Assembly (NCBI GenBank): GCA_946479745.1
Contig: CAMLGZ010000028.1
Location: forward strand, 1-38,716
Direction of reading: 5' to 3'
Source of the DNA: an uncultured Pseudoxanthomonas sp.
GTDB lineage: Bacteria > Pseudomonadota > Gammaproteobacteria > Xanthomonadales > Xanthomonadaceae
DNA: 38,716 bases
Part shown: positions 17,680 to 26,100 of the stretch, in pieces
Layout of the letters: each line of letters begins with the position of its first letter
How positions within the stretch are numbered: position 1 is the first letter of the stretch
Made by a program: the position numbers and the translations under genes
Notes under the pieces: generated by a model
What the model was told of the DNA's origin: nothing
Databases searched by the model: none
What the model saw: the letters and a program-made list of their open reading frames with translations, nothing else

Positions 17680-19260
17680 GTGACGAGAGCCGCCGAAATC
17701 ATCGCAGCGCTGCAGGCGGGCAAGCCTGCGCCGATCCTGGAACGCCACACCGGCATGCCTTATGGCTGGGGTTTGTGGTTGCGCGCGTTGAAGGAAAAGC
17801 TGGGCGCGATCCGTCACGACAGCGCTGAGGCCATCGTCCAACTGTTCGCCGAGCGGCCGGTACCGGCGGCGCCGCGCCGTCCGTTGGCGTTGAATCGGCT
17901 GCAGGCTTTCCGTTCGATGTTCTATCAGGACTGGGGCCCGCCGCTGCGCGAGGACCGCAGATTGCGCTGGTTCGCCGGCGGCGTCAGCTTCTTCATGCAT
18001 CTGCTGTTCGTACTGCTGCTGGTGCTGCTGGCGATGATCAAACTGCCGCCGCCGCCGGCGACGGCCGAAGACGAGAGCCGCGTGCAGGTCGAGTTCATGG
18101 GTCAGGGCACGCCAGAGGAAGAAGGAGGCGGACCGCCCGCCGCGCAATCCGAATCCGCAGCGACCGCTGCCGCCCAGTCCGCGACTCCTCCGGCTTCAGC
18201 CGCGCCCGCCGAAACGGCGCAGGCTTCGTCGGTGCCGCAAGAGGAAATTCCCGCACCCGCACCGCCCGTGGCCCAGCAGAACGTGCAGGTAACCGAAACG
18301 CCCGTGCCCACCACCGCCTTCGTGTTGCCGCCGGCCACTCCGCGTTCGGTGGAAATCGCGCCGCCGCAGCTCAAGCCGCGTGAATTGGGCGTGCCGACCC
18401 GTGAGGTGACAGTGGTGGAAACGCCTCCCGCGCAGCGCGAATTGCCGCAGCGGGAAATCGCGATTCCACAGGTGAGCCAACCTACGCAGGAAGTGAGACA
18501 ACGCGAGATCGCTGCTCCCTTGCCGCAGATACGCAGCGTGCAGATTCCATCGCGCGCCATCGCCGCACCGGAGTTGCGCGCACCCGCTCAGAGCGTGCGG
18601 CAGGCCGAGATCGCAGCGCCGAATCGCGGTACGGCCTCTTCCAGCAGCACCGCCAATACGACGAGTCCTTCCACCACCGGCGATTCCGCGCGCGCGCCCA
18701 GTGCGCAGCAGGGCACGCAACCGGGTTCGACCGCAGCCGGTTCTTCCGCCGCCGCGAATCGTCCCGGCGGCCTTGCCACGCCAACCCGCGGAGACGATTG
18801 GGGCGATTCCACCCGCAATACCCCCGGCTCGACAACCGGCGGGCGTGCGGGCGATGGGCCTGGTCTGTTCAACGCCGACGGCAGCGTGCGCGTGCCGTCC
18901 AACGCCACCGGCAACGCGGCACGCCCAGGCGCGCCCGGTTCCAAGCAGCAGCAGCGCGCCGATGCCGACCGCGCCAGCAAGTGGATGGAGCGTCCGGAAT
19001 TTCCTTACGAGCCCAGCATGTTCGACAAGTACTGGCGTCCGACCAACGAATCGTTGCTGGCCGAATGGGTGCGCCGCAATATCCGCGAAGTGGATATGAA
19101 GATACCGGGCACCAACAAGCGGGTGAGATGCGTAGTGTCGGTGCTGCAGGTCGGAGGAGCCTGCAGTCTGTTCGATCCCAATCTCAACGAGCAGCCGGCC
19201 GTGGCACGGCCGCCGCCGGACATTCCGGTCAAGCGCAATCCGATACCGACCGACAGCTGA
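17680..19260 (+). CDS. Repetitive proline-rich single-pass membrane protein
   Basis: The 526-residue protein begins at GTG 17680 (MTRAAEIIAALQAGKPAPIL), 13 bp after nfuA, without a clear Shine-Dalgarno, so translation is probably coupled. The N-terminal cytoplasmic part (about 1-95) precedes one membrane segment (about 98-121, FFMHLLFVLLLVLLAMIKLP). A long Ala/Pro/Gln/Ser-rich region contains recurring REIA-type units around residues 240-310 (QREIAIPQVSQ, QREIAAPLPQ, RQAEIAAPN). A conserved-looking C-terminal part (about 425-515, WMERPEFPYEPSMFDKYWRP) has two cysteines. The layout resembles TonB/TolA-like envelope spanners without their C-terminal domain. Xanthomonads carry a similar 'transmembrane repetitive protein' near nfuA. 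Its function is unknown. Confidence 0.8.
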   Translation: MTRAAEIIAALQAGKPAPILERHTGMPYGWGLWLRALKEKLGAIRHDSAEAIVQLFAERPVPAAPRRPLALNRLQAFRSMFYQDWGPPLREDRRLRWFAGGVSFFMHLLFVLLLVLLAMIKLPPPPATAEDESRVQVEFMGQGTPEEEGGGPPAAQSESAATAAAQSATPPASAAPAETAQASSVPQEEIPAPAPPVAQQNVQVTETPVPTTAFVLPPATPRSVEIAPPQLKPRELGVPTREVTVVETPPAQRELPQREIAIPQVSQPTQEVRQREIAAPLPQIRSVQIPSRAIAAPELRAPAQSVRQAEIAAPNRGTASSSSTANTTSPSTTGDSARAPSAQQGTQPGSTAAGSSAAANRPGGLATPTRGDDWGDSTRNTPGSTTGGRAGDGPGLFNADGSVRVPSNATGNAARPGAPGSKQQQRADADRASKWMERPEFPYEPSMFDKYWRPTNESLLAEWVRRNIREVDMKIPGTNKRVRCVVSVLQVGGACSLFDPNLNEQPAVARPPPDIPVKRNPIPTDS

Positions 19261-19270
19261 TCCCCGTGAG

Positions 19271-19292
19271 GCGGCCGACATTTATCGGCCGC
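19271..19292. terminator. Hairpin after the repetitive membrane protein
   Basis: A perfect 8-bp stem (GCGGCCGA with TCGGCCGC, loop CATTTA) starts 10 bp after the stop of the repetitive membrane protein. There is no T-tract, so it may be a weak or factor-assisted terminator or a transcript-end stabiliser. Confidence 0.45.
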
Positions 19293-19295
19293 ACC

Positions 19296-19319
19296 GTAGG
19301 TCGGGGCTACGCCCCCGAC
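19296..19319. repeat. REP-type single unit overlapping a gene end
   Basis: A palindromic unit (GTAGGTCGGGGCTAC then GCCCCCGAC) of the same family as 9861-9935. It contains the stop codon and the last codons of the convergent membrane-protein gene (stop 19309-19307, residues SGA). Confidence 0.85.
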
Positions 19320-20248
19320 GCCTTCGCCTTCTGTGGACTTTCAGCCAGCAACTTCGGTGTGTGGATGCGCACCCGGCCGCGGTACAGCTTGTAGGCCAAG
19401 TCCGCGATGATGATCACGATGACCAATCCAATGGCTGCCTTGGCGCCATCGTCGGTAGGCTTGGCCAGGAATATATCGCCTGCGACCAGCCACCAGGCAA
19501 GAAGCGCGATGAACCCCGCGTTGAAGGCAATTTCCAATCGTCGGGTGAGCTTAGACCAGCGGCCCTGGACCAGCACCGCGAACAGACTGGCGAAACTGCC
19601 GAGCCACGAGAACAAGACAGGCCACGCACGTTCGCGCAGGAACTCAGGATGGAAAGCGAAGATGCGCGGCATCGGGTCCGGCATCAGCTTCGCTATCCAG
19701 GGCAGGCAGATCATCGTCGCCGCGCCGATGGCGAACCAGACCAGGCCGAAGATCATGGCGCCGCGGTTGATGCGCTCGGGATCGACGCTGCGTGGCTTCC
19801 AGCTTGGCTTGAACAACCCCAACTGGCGTACCCAAACGCTCAGCAGAGTCATCGTCACCAGGAAGCCCGGCCACCAGAACGCACCCAGGCCCCAAGTGAA
19901 CCACCAGGTGGTCAGCGACTGGCCCGCGAATACGCGCGGCAGAGTCAGCGCCCATTGCAGACCGATGCCGGCCAGCGACAGCAGAGCGAACGTCCTGGTC
20001 TGATCGGCGGGAATGATTACCACGCCCGGAGGGCGGTAGCGTGCGGCGACTTCGGCAGGAGTACCGAAATTCCGCAGCATGGCCAGGACCATGGCGTCAT
20101 CGGCGGCCTTGCCTTCAGTCCGTGTTTTTTCGGCCAGCATTTCGGTCAGCAGATCGCGAAGCTCGAAGCCGATCTCGTTGCGCTCCTTGCTGGGCAGGCG
20201 GCGCATTACATCGACCACATAGGCTTCGATCACGTCGTTCGTGCTCAT
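19307..20248 (-). CDS. Membrane protein with N-terminal HAAS-like domain
   Basis: The 313-residue protein has a cytoplasmic N-terminal helical region (about residues 1-75: VVDVMRRLPSKERNEIGFEL, RNFGTPAEVAARYRPP) like the HAAS/DUF1700 domains that pair with PadR regulators. It is followed by about six hydrophobic segments. The upstream padR gene overlaps by 4 bp (ATGA), so the two are translationally coupled. The pair probably forms a membrane-linked regulatory unit, though the signal is unknown. The C-terminus is truncated or rewritten by a palindromic repeat that supplies the final codons and stop. Confidence 0.82.
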   Translation of the reverse strand: MSTNDVIEAYVVDVMRRLPSKERNEIGFELRDLLTEMLAEKTRTEGKAADDAMVLAMLRNFGTPAEVAARYRPPGVVIIPADQTRTFALLSLAGIGLQWALTLPRVFAGQSLTTWWFTWGLGAFWWPGFLVTMTLLSVWVRQLGLFKPSWKPRSVDPERINRGAMIFGLVWFAIGAATMICLPWIAKLMPDPMPRIFAFHPEFLRERAWPVLFSWLGSFASLFAVLVQGRWSKLTRRLEIAFNAGFIALLAWWLVAGDIFLAKPTDDGAKAAIGLVIVIIIADLAYKLYRGRVRIHTPKLLAESPQKAKASGA

Positions 20249-20592
20249 TTCCCACTCCCTTCAAGTAGTCCGGCCATGGTTCCGACAAGGGCGTTCCAAG
20301 TAGCCGTCAGTTCGACGAGCAGCGCCTCGCCAGCGTCGTTAAGCCGGTAATAGCGGCGGGGCGGACCATCTTCGATCCGCCACTCGGAAGCGAGCACACC
20401 CTGGCCTTCCAGCCGACGAAGCAAGGGATAAAGCGTCCCTTCTTCGATGGGCATGCCGCGCAGGACCAAGGCCTGGCGCAGGGAGTAGCCGTACTGGACT
20501 TCCCGCAGCTGGGAAAGCACCGCCAACACCAGCGCGCCGCGTCGTAGCTCGAGCTCCAGCTTGGGTATCGGGTTCTGGTTGGTTTCTACCAT
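20245..20592 (-). CDS. PadR-family transcriptional regulator
   Basis: The 115-residue winged-helix regulator shows the family pattern: RRGALVLAVLSQLREVQYGY (helices 1-2), MPIEEGTLYPLLRRLEGQGV (recognition helix, about residues 47-66) and the wing GPPRRYYRLNDAGEALL (about 76-92). PadR proteins usually repress their own operon. A clear promoter with a palindrome between the hexamers lies just upstream. Shine-Dalgarno AAGGTG sits 4 nt before the ATG, giving a short leader. It overlaps the membrane-protein gene by 4 bp. Confidence 0.93.
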   Translation of the reverse strand: MVETNQNPIPKLELELRRGALVLAVLSQLREVQYGYSLRQALVLRGMPIEEGTLYPLLRRLEGQGVLASEWRIEDGPPRRYYRLNDAGEALLVELTATWNALVGTMAGLLEGSGK

Positions 20593-20616
20593 ACGGCACC
20601 TTATAGGGTTTAATGC

Positions 20617-20645
20617 ACACTACTTTGTGATACACAGTATGTCAA
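20617..20645 (-). promoter_or_regulatory. padR promoter with internal palindrome
   Basis: Reading the minus strand, TTGACA (20645-20640) is a perfect -35, and after 17 bp TAGTGT (20622-20617) is a weak -10. The palindrome TGTGATACACA (20626-20636) lies in the spacer and is a good candidate PadR operator. Transcription would start near 20610. The hexamers are seen; the operator role is inferred. Confidence 0.6.
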
Positions 20646-20778
20646 CAACAGCTGTCGAGTATGGGTAGAAGGAGGGTGGGGAAGGGTTTGCCGGAGGCTC
20701 GGCTATGTGAGCGGTTGCCGCGGAGAGTATCGGTGGCCTTTGCACCAAAATTCAGGCGGCACTGCAATACGTTGCCTC

Positions 20779-20806
20779 AAAAAAAACTCCCAGCTAGCTG
20801 GGGGTT
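20779..20806 (-). terminator. Rho-independent terminator of the cytochrome genes
   Basis: Reading the minus strand, a perfect palindrome CCCAGCTAGCTGGG (20802-20789), extendable by a G-T wobble and a C-G pair, is followed directly by a run of eight T residues (20786-20779). It is 44 bp after the stop of the distal cytochrome gene. Confidence 0.88.
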
Positions 20807-20849
20807 CGCAGGCAGATCGCCTCGGTTTTCGTTTGCGCTTGCGGGGGTC

Positions 20850-21299
20850 TTAATCGACGCCGTGCAAGTCCCGCAATTTCGTGGGGCGCGAGCCGAAGTA
20901 GGCGGCCAGGTCGGAGATCTCCTGGTCGGTCAGCGCTGCCGCTTGCGGCGTCATCTGCGGATTCTGGCGGTCGCCTGCGCGATAGGCCTGCAGCGCATGC
21001 GCGATGTAGTCGCCGTACTGGCCGCCGAGCTTGGGATAGGTCGGGTCGATCGGCGCATTGCCTTCGGCACCGTGACAATCGATGCAGCTCTGTTTGGTCG
21101 CTTCGCTCTTGACCTGCGCGCGTTTTTCGCCGGCGGCGACGTGACCGTCGGGCAGGCCGGCGGACGAACTGGAACCATGTTCGCCGCTGGCATGGCCAGG
21201 GTCTTCGGCTGCGACTTCGTTGTTCTGGGAGCAGGCGGCCAGGGCGAGGGCGGCGAGCAGGGCGATGGCTAGACGCGGGGCGTGCACGGCGTTCGACAT
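20850..21299 (-). CDS. Small c-type cytochrome (lipoprotein signal)
   Basis: The 149-residue protein begins with a lipoprotein-type signal (LAALALAACS, lipidated Cys near residue 23), then a Gly/Ser/His-rich linker, and one class I cytochrome c domain. The heme site is CIDCH (about residues 72-76), the YPKLGGQYGDYI stretch follows, and the axial Met is in NPQMTPQA. The closing TDQEISDLAAYFGS helix is typical of cytochrome c4/c5-like domains. It is cotranscribed with the upstream cytochrome, 7 bp away, and ends before a strong terminator. It is probably an electron shuttle attached to a membrane. Confidence 0.9.
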   Translation of the reverse strand: MSNAVHAPRLAIALLAALALAACSQNNEVAAEDPGHASGEHGSSSSAGLPDGHVAAGEKRAQVKSEATKQSCIDCHGAEGNAPIDPTYPKLGGQYGDYIAHALQAYRAGDRQNPQMTPQAAALTDQEISDLAAYFGSRPTKLRDLHGVD

Positions 21300-21306
21300 G
21301 GGCGGC

Positions 21307-21708
21307 TTACTTCACGGAAGAGAGATAGGCGGAGAGATCGGCGATGTCCTGGTCAGAGAAACTCTGTGCCTGGGCTTGCATCGTCGGATGCTTGCGGTTG
21401 CCTTTCTTGTATTCGGTCAGCGCCTGGGCCAGGTACTCGGCCGACTGGCCGCCGATGCGCGGTACGTGGAAGCTGGGATAGGCGTTTTTGTAGCCTTCGA
21501 CGCCATGGCAGCCCTGGCAGGTATAGGCCAGGGTGCGGCCGGTCTGGGCATTGCCGACCAATACGGCAGGCGAGGCTGGCGCAGCGGCCGCGGGGGCGGG
21601 CTCGGCAGGCTTGGGGGCCGGTGGAGCAGGGGTTTGGGCTGTAACGACGGCCACCGAAAGGGCGGCGGCCAAGGCAAGGCAAGCGGCGAGCGGTAGCGGT
21701 CGCATCAT
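21307..21708 (-). CDS. Small c-type cytochrome (periplasmic)
   Basis: The 133-residue protein has a signal peptide (MMRPLPLAACLALAAALSVA), a Pro/Ala-rich linker (PAPPAPKPAEPAPAAAAP) and one cytochrome c domain. The heme site is CQGCH (about residues 63-67), with YPSFHVPRIGGQSAEYLAQA and the axial Met in HPTMQAQA. It resembles half of cytochrome c4. The open frame extends to 21873, but ATG 21708 (or the adjacent ATG 21705) starts the signal peptide. It precedes a second cytochrome gene by 7 bp. The redox partner is unknown. Confidence 0.9.
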   Translation of the reverse strand: MMRPLPLAACLALAAALSVAVVTAQTPAPPAPKPAEPAPAAAAPASPAVLVGNAQTGRTLAYTCQGCHGVEGYKNAYPSFHVPRIGGQSAEYLAQALTEYKKGNRKHPTMQAQAQSFSDQDIADLSAYLSSVK

Positions 21709-21971
21709 GTCGTAATCCGGGACTCTCTCATTGCGCGCGCTACGTCCAACCGCAGCGCTTGGCTGTGGCAAGTATAGCGTGCGACTCCCGAAGCCTGCTA
21801 TCCGTGCCGGACTCGAGAACCAGGAGAGGCCGTGCATGCCCATCGCATTGGGGCCATTCTTGGCATCCAACATAGAACGCGACGCAAGTCACCATGACCT
21901 TCGGCGCATGCCGGAGTCGTACTTGGGTGATATACCTATGTACAACACCTAACAACCACCCGGTACCACCC

Positions 21972-23117
21972 ATGTCTCGACCCGACTTCACCGCAGGCCG
22001 TCTCCCTATGCGTGCGCTCCGTGCATCCGCGCTTATCTGTGTATTCGTATTCGCCCTTGCCGCCTGCAAGAAGGGGGACGGCGAGGCCCAGGCCAAGCCG
22101 GGCGATCCGGCCAAAGGGCCGGATGCGGTGCCGGTGGAAGTGGTCAAGGCGGCCCATCGTGCTGTCGCGGCCAGCTATACCGGCACCAAGGCGCTGGAGC
22201 CGCGTGGCGAATCGCAAGTGGTGGCCAAGACCTCGGGCGTTGCCCTGATGGTCTTGGTCGAGGAAGGCCAGCAGGTGAAGGCTGGCCAGCCGCTGGTGCG
22301 GCTGGATGCTGATCGCGCGCGTTTGGCTGTAGCCCAGATCGAAGCGCAGATGCGCAAGCTGGAAGCCAACTACAACCGCGCCAAACAACTGGTTGGGCAG
22401 CAGATGATCAGCGCGAACGACGTTGATCAGATCAAATACGATCTGGAGAACGCGCGAGCCCAGTACCGCATGGCGACCCTGGAATTGTCCTACACGACGG
22501 TGTTGGCACCGATTTCGGGCGTGGTCGCATCACGCAGCATCAAGACCGGCAACTTCGTCCAGATCAATACGCCTATCTTCCGCATCGTCGATCTATCCAG
22601 GCTTGAAGCCACGCTCGATGTGCCCGAACGCGAGCTGGCCACGATCAAGGCCGGACAACCGGTAACACTGATCGTGGATGCCTTGCCGGGCAGAAGTTTC
22701 ACCGGCATTGTCGACCGCGTAGCACCGGTGGTCGATTCAGGTAGTGGCACATTTCGAGCGGTCTGCGCATTTGCGGGCGAAGGCCTGCTGCAGCCCGGCA
22801 TGTTCGGACGCATCAAGATCGACTACGACAAGCGCGCCGACGCGCTGGTGGTGCCGCGCGTAGCGCTGCTGGACGACGATGGCGATCCGGCGGTATTCGT
22901 GGTGCGCAACGGCAAGGCGGCGCGCGTTTCGGTCAAATTGGGCTACATGGATGGCGAGTGGGTGGAAATCCGCGAAGGCCTCAAGCCCGGCGATGGTGTG
23001 GTGACCGCCGGCAAGATCGCGCTGCGCGATGGCACGCCGGTGGAGGTGATCGGCGATGCCAAGAAGAAGACCGCCACCGCCAAGGTGGAGGTTGAAGCAG
23101 CCGGTAAGAAGAAATGA
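21972..23117 (+). CDS. RND efflux periplasmic adaptor (membrane fusion lipoprotein)
   Basis: The adaptor links an inner-membrane RND pump to an outer-membrane channel. The 381-residue protein has a lipoprotein signal with lipobox FALAAC (Cys near residue 32). A barrel-sandwich/lipoyl half (GVALMVLVEEGQQVKAGQPL) precedes an alpha-hairpin (about 112-160), the second lipoyl half (APISGVVASRSIKTGNFV), a beta-barrel (about 205-290) and the membrane-proximal domain. ATG 21972 is used; ATG 22008 (MRALRASALIC) is an alternative and gives a shorter signal. Neither has a good Shine-Dalgarno. It overlaps the first permease by 4 bp (ATGA). No outer-membrane TolC-like gene is present in the window. Confidence 0.93.
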   Translation: MSRPDFTAGRLPMRALRASALICVFVFALAACKKGDGEAQAKPGDPAKGPDAVPVEVVKAAHRAVAASYTGTKALEPRGESQVVAKTSGVALMVLVEEGQQVKAGQPLVRLDADRARLAVAQIEAQMRKLEANYNRAKQLVGQQMISANDVDQIKYDLENARAQYRMATLELSYTTVLAPISGVVASRSIKTGNFVQINTPIFRIVDLSRLEATLDVPERELATIKAGQPVTLIVDALPGRSFTGIVDRVAPVVDSGSGTFRAVCAFAGEGLLQPGMFGRIKIDYDKRADALVVPRVALLDDDGDPAVFVVRNGKAARVSVKLGYMDGEWVEIREGLKPGDGVVTAGKIALRDGTPVEVIGDAKKKTATAKVEVEAAGKKK

Positions 23118-26100
23118 GCGGCCACGGCTCTGACCGGGGAGCTCCGGACCGGGGAGCTCCGGGTCCCACAAACGATCCTCTGGCGCCACCGGCCGGTCTG
23201 ACCGGCGGCGGTCTGGTGGAATTCTCCACCCGCCGCCGCGTCACCGTGGCGATGTTCTGGGTCACCATGTTCCTGTTCGGCTGCATCGCACTGGCCGCGT
23301 TAAAGGTCAATCTGCTGCCGGATCTCAGCTATCCCACGCTGACCGTGCGCACCGAATACACCGGTGCGGCGCCTTCGGAAATCGAGACTTTGATTTCCGA
23401 ACCGGTGGAAGAAGCCGTCGGCGTGGTGAAGAACCTGCGCAAACTGAAATCCGTTTCGCGTACCGGCCAGAGCGACGTGGTGCTGGAGTTCGCCTGGGGC
23501 ACCGACATGGACCAGGCCAGCCTGGAGGTGCGCGACAAAATGGAAGTGCTGCAACTGCCGCTGGAAGCCAAGGCGCCAGTGCTGCTGCGTTTCAATCCTT
23601 CCACCGAACCGATCATGCGGCTCGCGCTGTCGTCCAAGGTCGCGGGCAAGACCGAGGCCGATTCGGTCCGCCAGCTCACCGAGCTGCGCCGTTATGCCGA
23701 CGAGGACCTGAAGAAGAAACTGGAGCCGGTTGAAGGCGTGGCTGCGGTCAAGGTCGGCGGCGGTCTCGAGGATGAGATCCAGGTCGACATCGACCAGCAG
23801 AAACTGGCGCAGTTGAACCTGCCGATCGACACGGTGATCCAGCGTCTGCAGCAGGAGAATATCAACATCTCCGGCGGCCGTCTGGAGCAGGGTTCGCAGC
23901 GTTACCTGGTGCGCACGGTCAATCAGTTCGCCACCGTCGAAGAAATCCGCAACATGCTGGTCACCACGCAGAGCGGCGGCAGCAATGCAGCAGCCAGCGC
24001 GGCGGCGCAAATGGCGGCGATCGCCGCCTCCACCGGCGATGCGGCGGCCATGGCGGCGGCGGCTTCGGTGCAGAGCGCGAACTCCTCATCGTCCAGCACC
24101 ATCGCTGGCGGCATGCCGGTGCGCCTGAAGGACATCGCCGACGTGCGCCAGGGCTACAAAGAGCGCGAAGGCATCATCCGTCTGGCCGGCAGCGAAGCGG
24201 TCGAGCTGGCGATCTACAAGGAAGGCGACGCGAACACGGTCGCCACGGCCGACGCCATCCAGGCGAAGCTGGAGCAAATCAAAAGCCAGGTTCCGCCGGA
24301 CGTCGATCTCACTCCCATCGACGACCAGTCGCAGTTCATCCGCCACGCTATCAGCGACGTGAAGGTGGACGCGGTGATCGGTGGCTTGTTGGCTATCCTG
24401 ATCATCTTCCTGTTCCTGCGCGATGGCTGGAGCACCTTCGTGGTGGCGCTGTCATTGCCGGCTTCCATCGTCACCACGTTCTTCTTCATGGACCAGTTGG
24501 GCCTGAGCTTGAACGTGATGTCGCTGGGTGGTCTGGCACTGGCCACCGGTCTGGTGGTCGACGACTCCATCGTGGTGCTGGAAAGCATCGCCAAGGCTCG
24601 CGAGCGTGGCCTCAGCGTGCTGCAGGCCGCGATAACCGGTACCCGCGAAGTCAGCATGGCCGTGGTGGCTTCTACTTTGACCACTATCGCGGTGTTCCTG
24701 CCGCTGGTGTTCGTGCAGGGTATCGCCGGTCAGTTGTTCCGCGACCAGGCGCTGACGGTGGCCATCGCCATCGCGGTGTCGCTGGTGGTGTCGATGACCT
24801 TGATCCCGATGCTGAGTGCCTTGAAGGGCAGGCCGCCGATGGCCTTCCCGGAAGAAATGCCGCATCCGCATTCGCCACTGATGACGACTGCCATCTCGAC
24901 AGTCTTCGGCGTAACGAGGCTGCCTCTGAGCTTCGGTTTGCCGCGTGTATTGGCCTGGATACTGGCGATTTTCCTGTTCCCGATTCTTTTCTTGTCCGGA
25001 AGCCTGAAGGCTGCCGTGGTTGGCAAGCCATGGGTATTCTGGTGGCCCGCATACATGGAACGCTGGTCTGCACCGCTGCGTTGGGGTTTGTGGATTCTGC
25101 TGCTGCCGATACGGATCGCGTTCATCCTGCCGCTTTGGATCATGGTGTTGTTCTTTGCGGCCTGTGGCGCCCCGATTTTCTTCGGAGTAAGTTGGTTGTT
25201 GGTGCGTATCTGGCGCATCCTGGTGGCCACGGTAGGCCCGGTCATGCGCAAGGCCAGCGACGTCGCGATGATGCCCTACGACCGCGCCGAACGCGGTTAT
25301 ATGAAACTGCTACCAGGCTCGCTGGGCAGACCTTGGCTGGTGCTGGGTTTCGCCGCCATCGCCTTCGTACTGACCATGATGATCGTGCCGATGTTGGGCG
25401 CTGATCTGATCCCGCAGCTGGCGCAGGACCGCTTCGAGATGACGGTGAAACTGCCGCCGGGTACGCCGTTGCGCGAAACCGATGGCCTGGTGCGCAATCT
25501 GCAGCAGGCGCACGCCAAAGACGAGGGTATCAAGGCGCTGTACGGCGTCAGCGGCACCGGCACGCGGTTAGATGCCAGCCCTACCGAAAGCGGCGAGAAC
25601 ATCGGCAAGATCACCGTAGTGATGGCCGATGGCGGAAGCAAGCAGCTTGAAGCCGATGAAACCGAAAAACTGCGTTCGACGATGAAGGACCATCCGGGCG
25701 TGCAGGTCGATTTCCGCCGCCCCGAGCTTTTCAGTTTCTCTACGCCGCTTGAAATCGAATTGCGTGGCCAGGATCTGGACACCATCCAGCGGGCCGGCCA
25801 GAAAATGGCGGCGCTGCTGCGGGCCAATCCGCACTATGCGGACGTGAAATCGACGGTCGAAGAAGGCTTCCCTGAAATCCAGATCCGCTTCGATCAGGAC
25901 CGCGCGGGTGCGCTGGGTCTGACCACGCGCCAGATCGCCGACATAGTGGTGAAGAAAGTGCGCGGCGACGTGGCCACGCGCTACAGCTTCCGCGACCGCA
26001 AGATCGACGTGCTGGTGCGCGCGCAGGAATCGGACCGCGCTTCGGTGGAAAGCATCCGCAGACTGATCGTCAACCCGGGCAGTTCGCGTCCGGTGACGCT

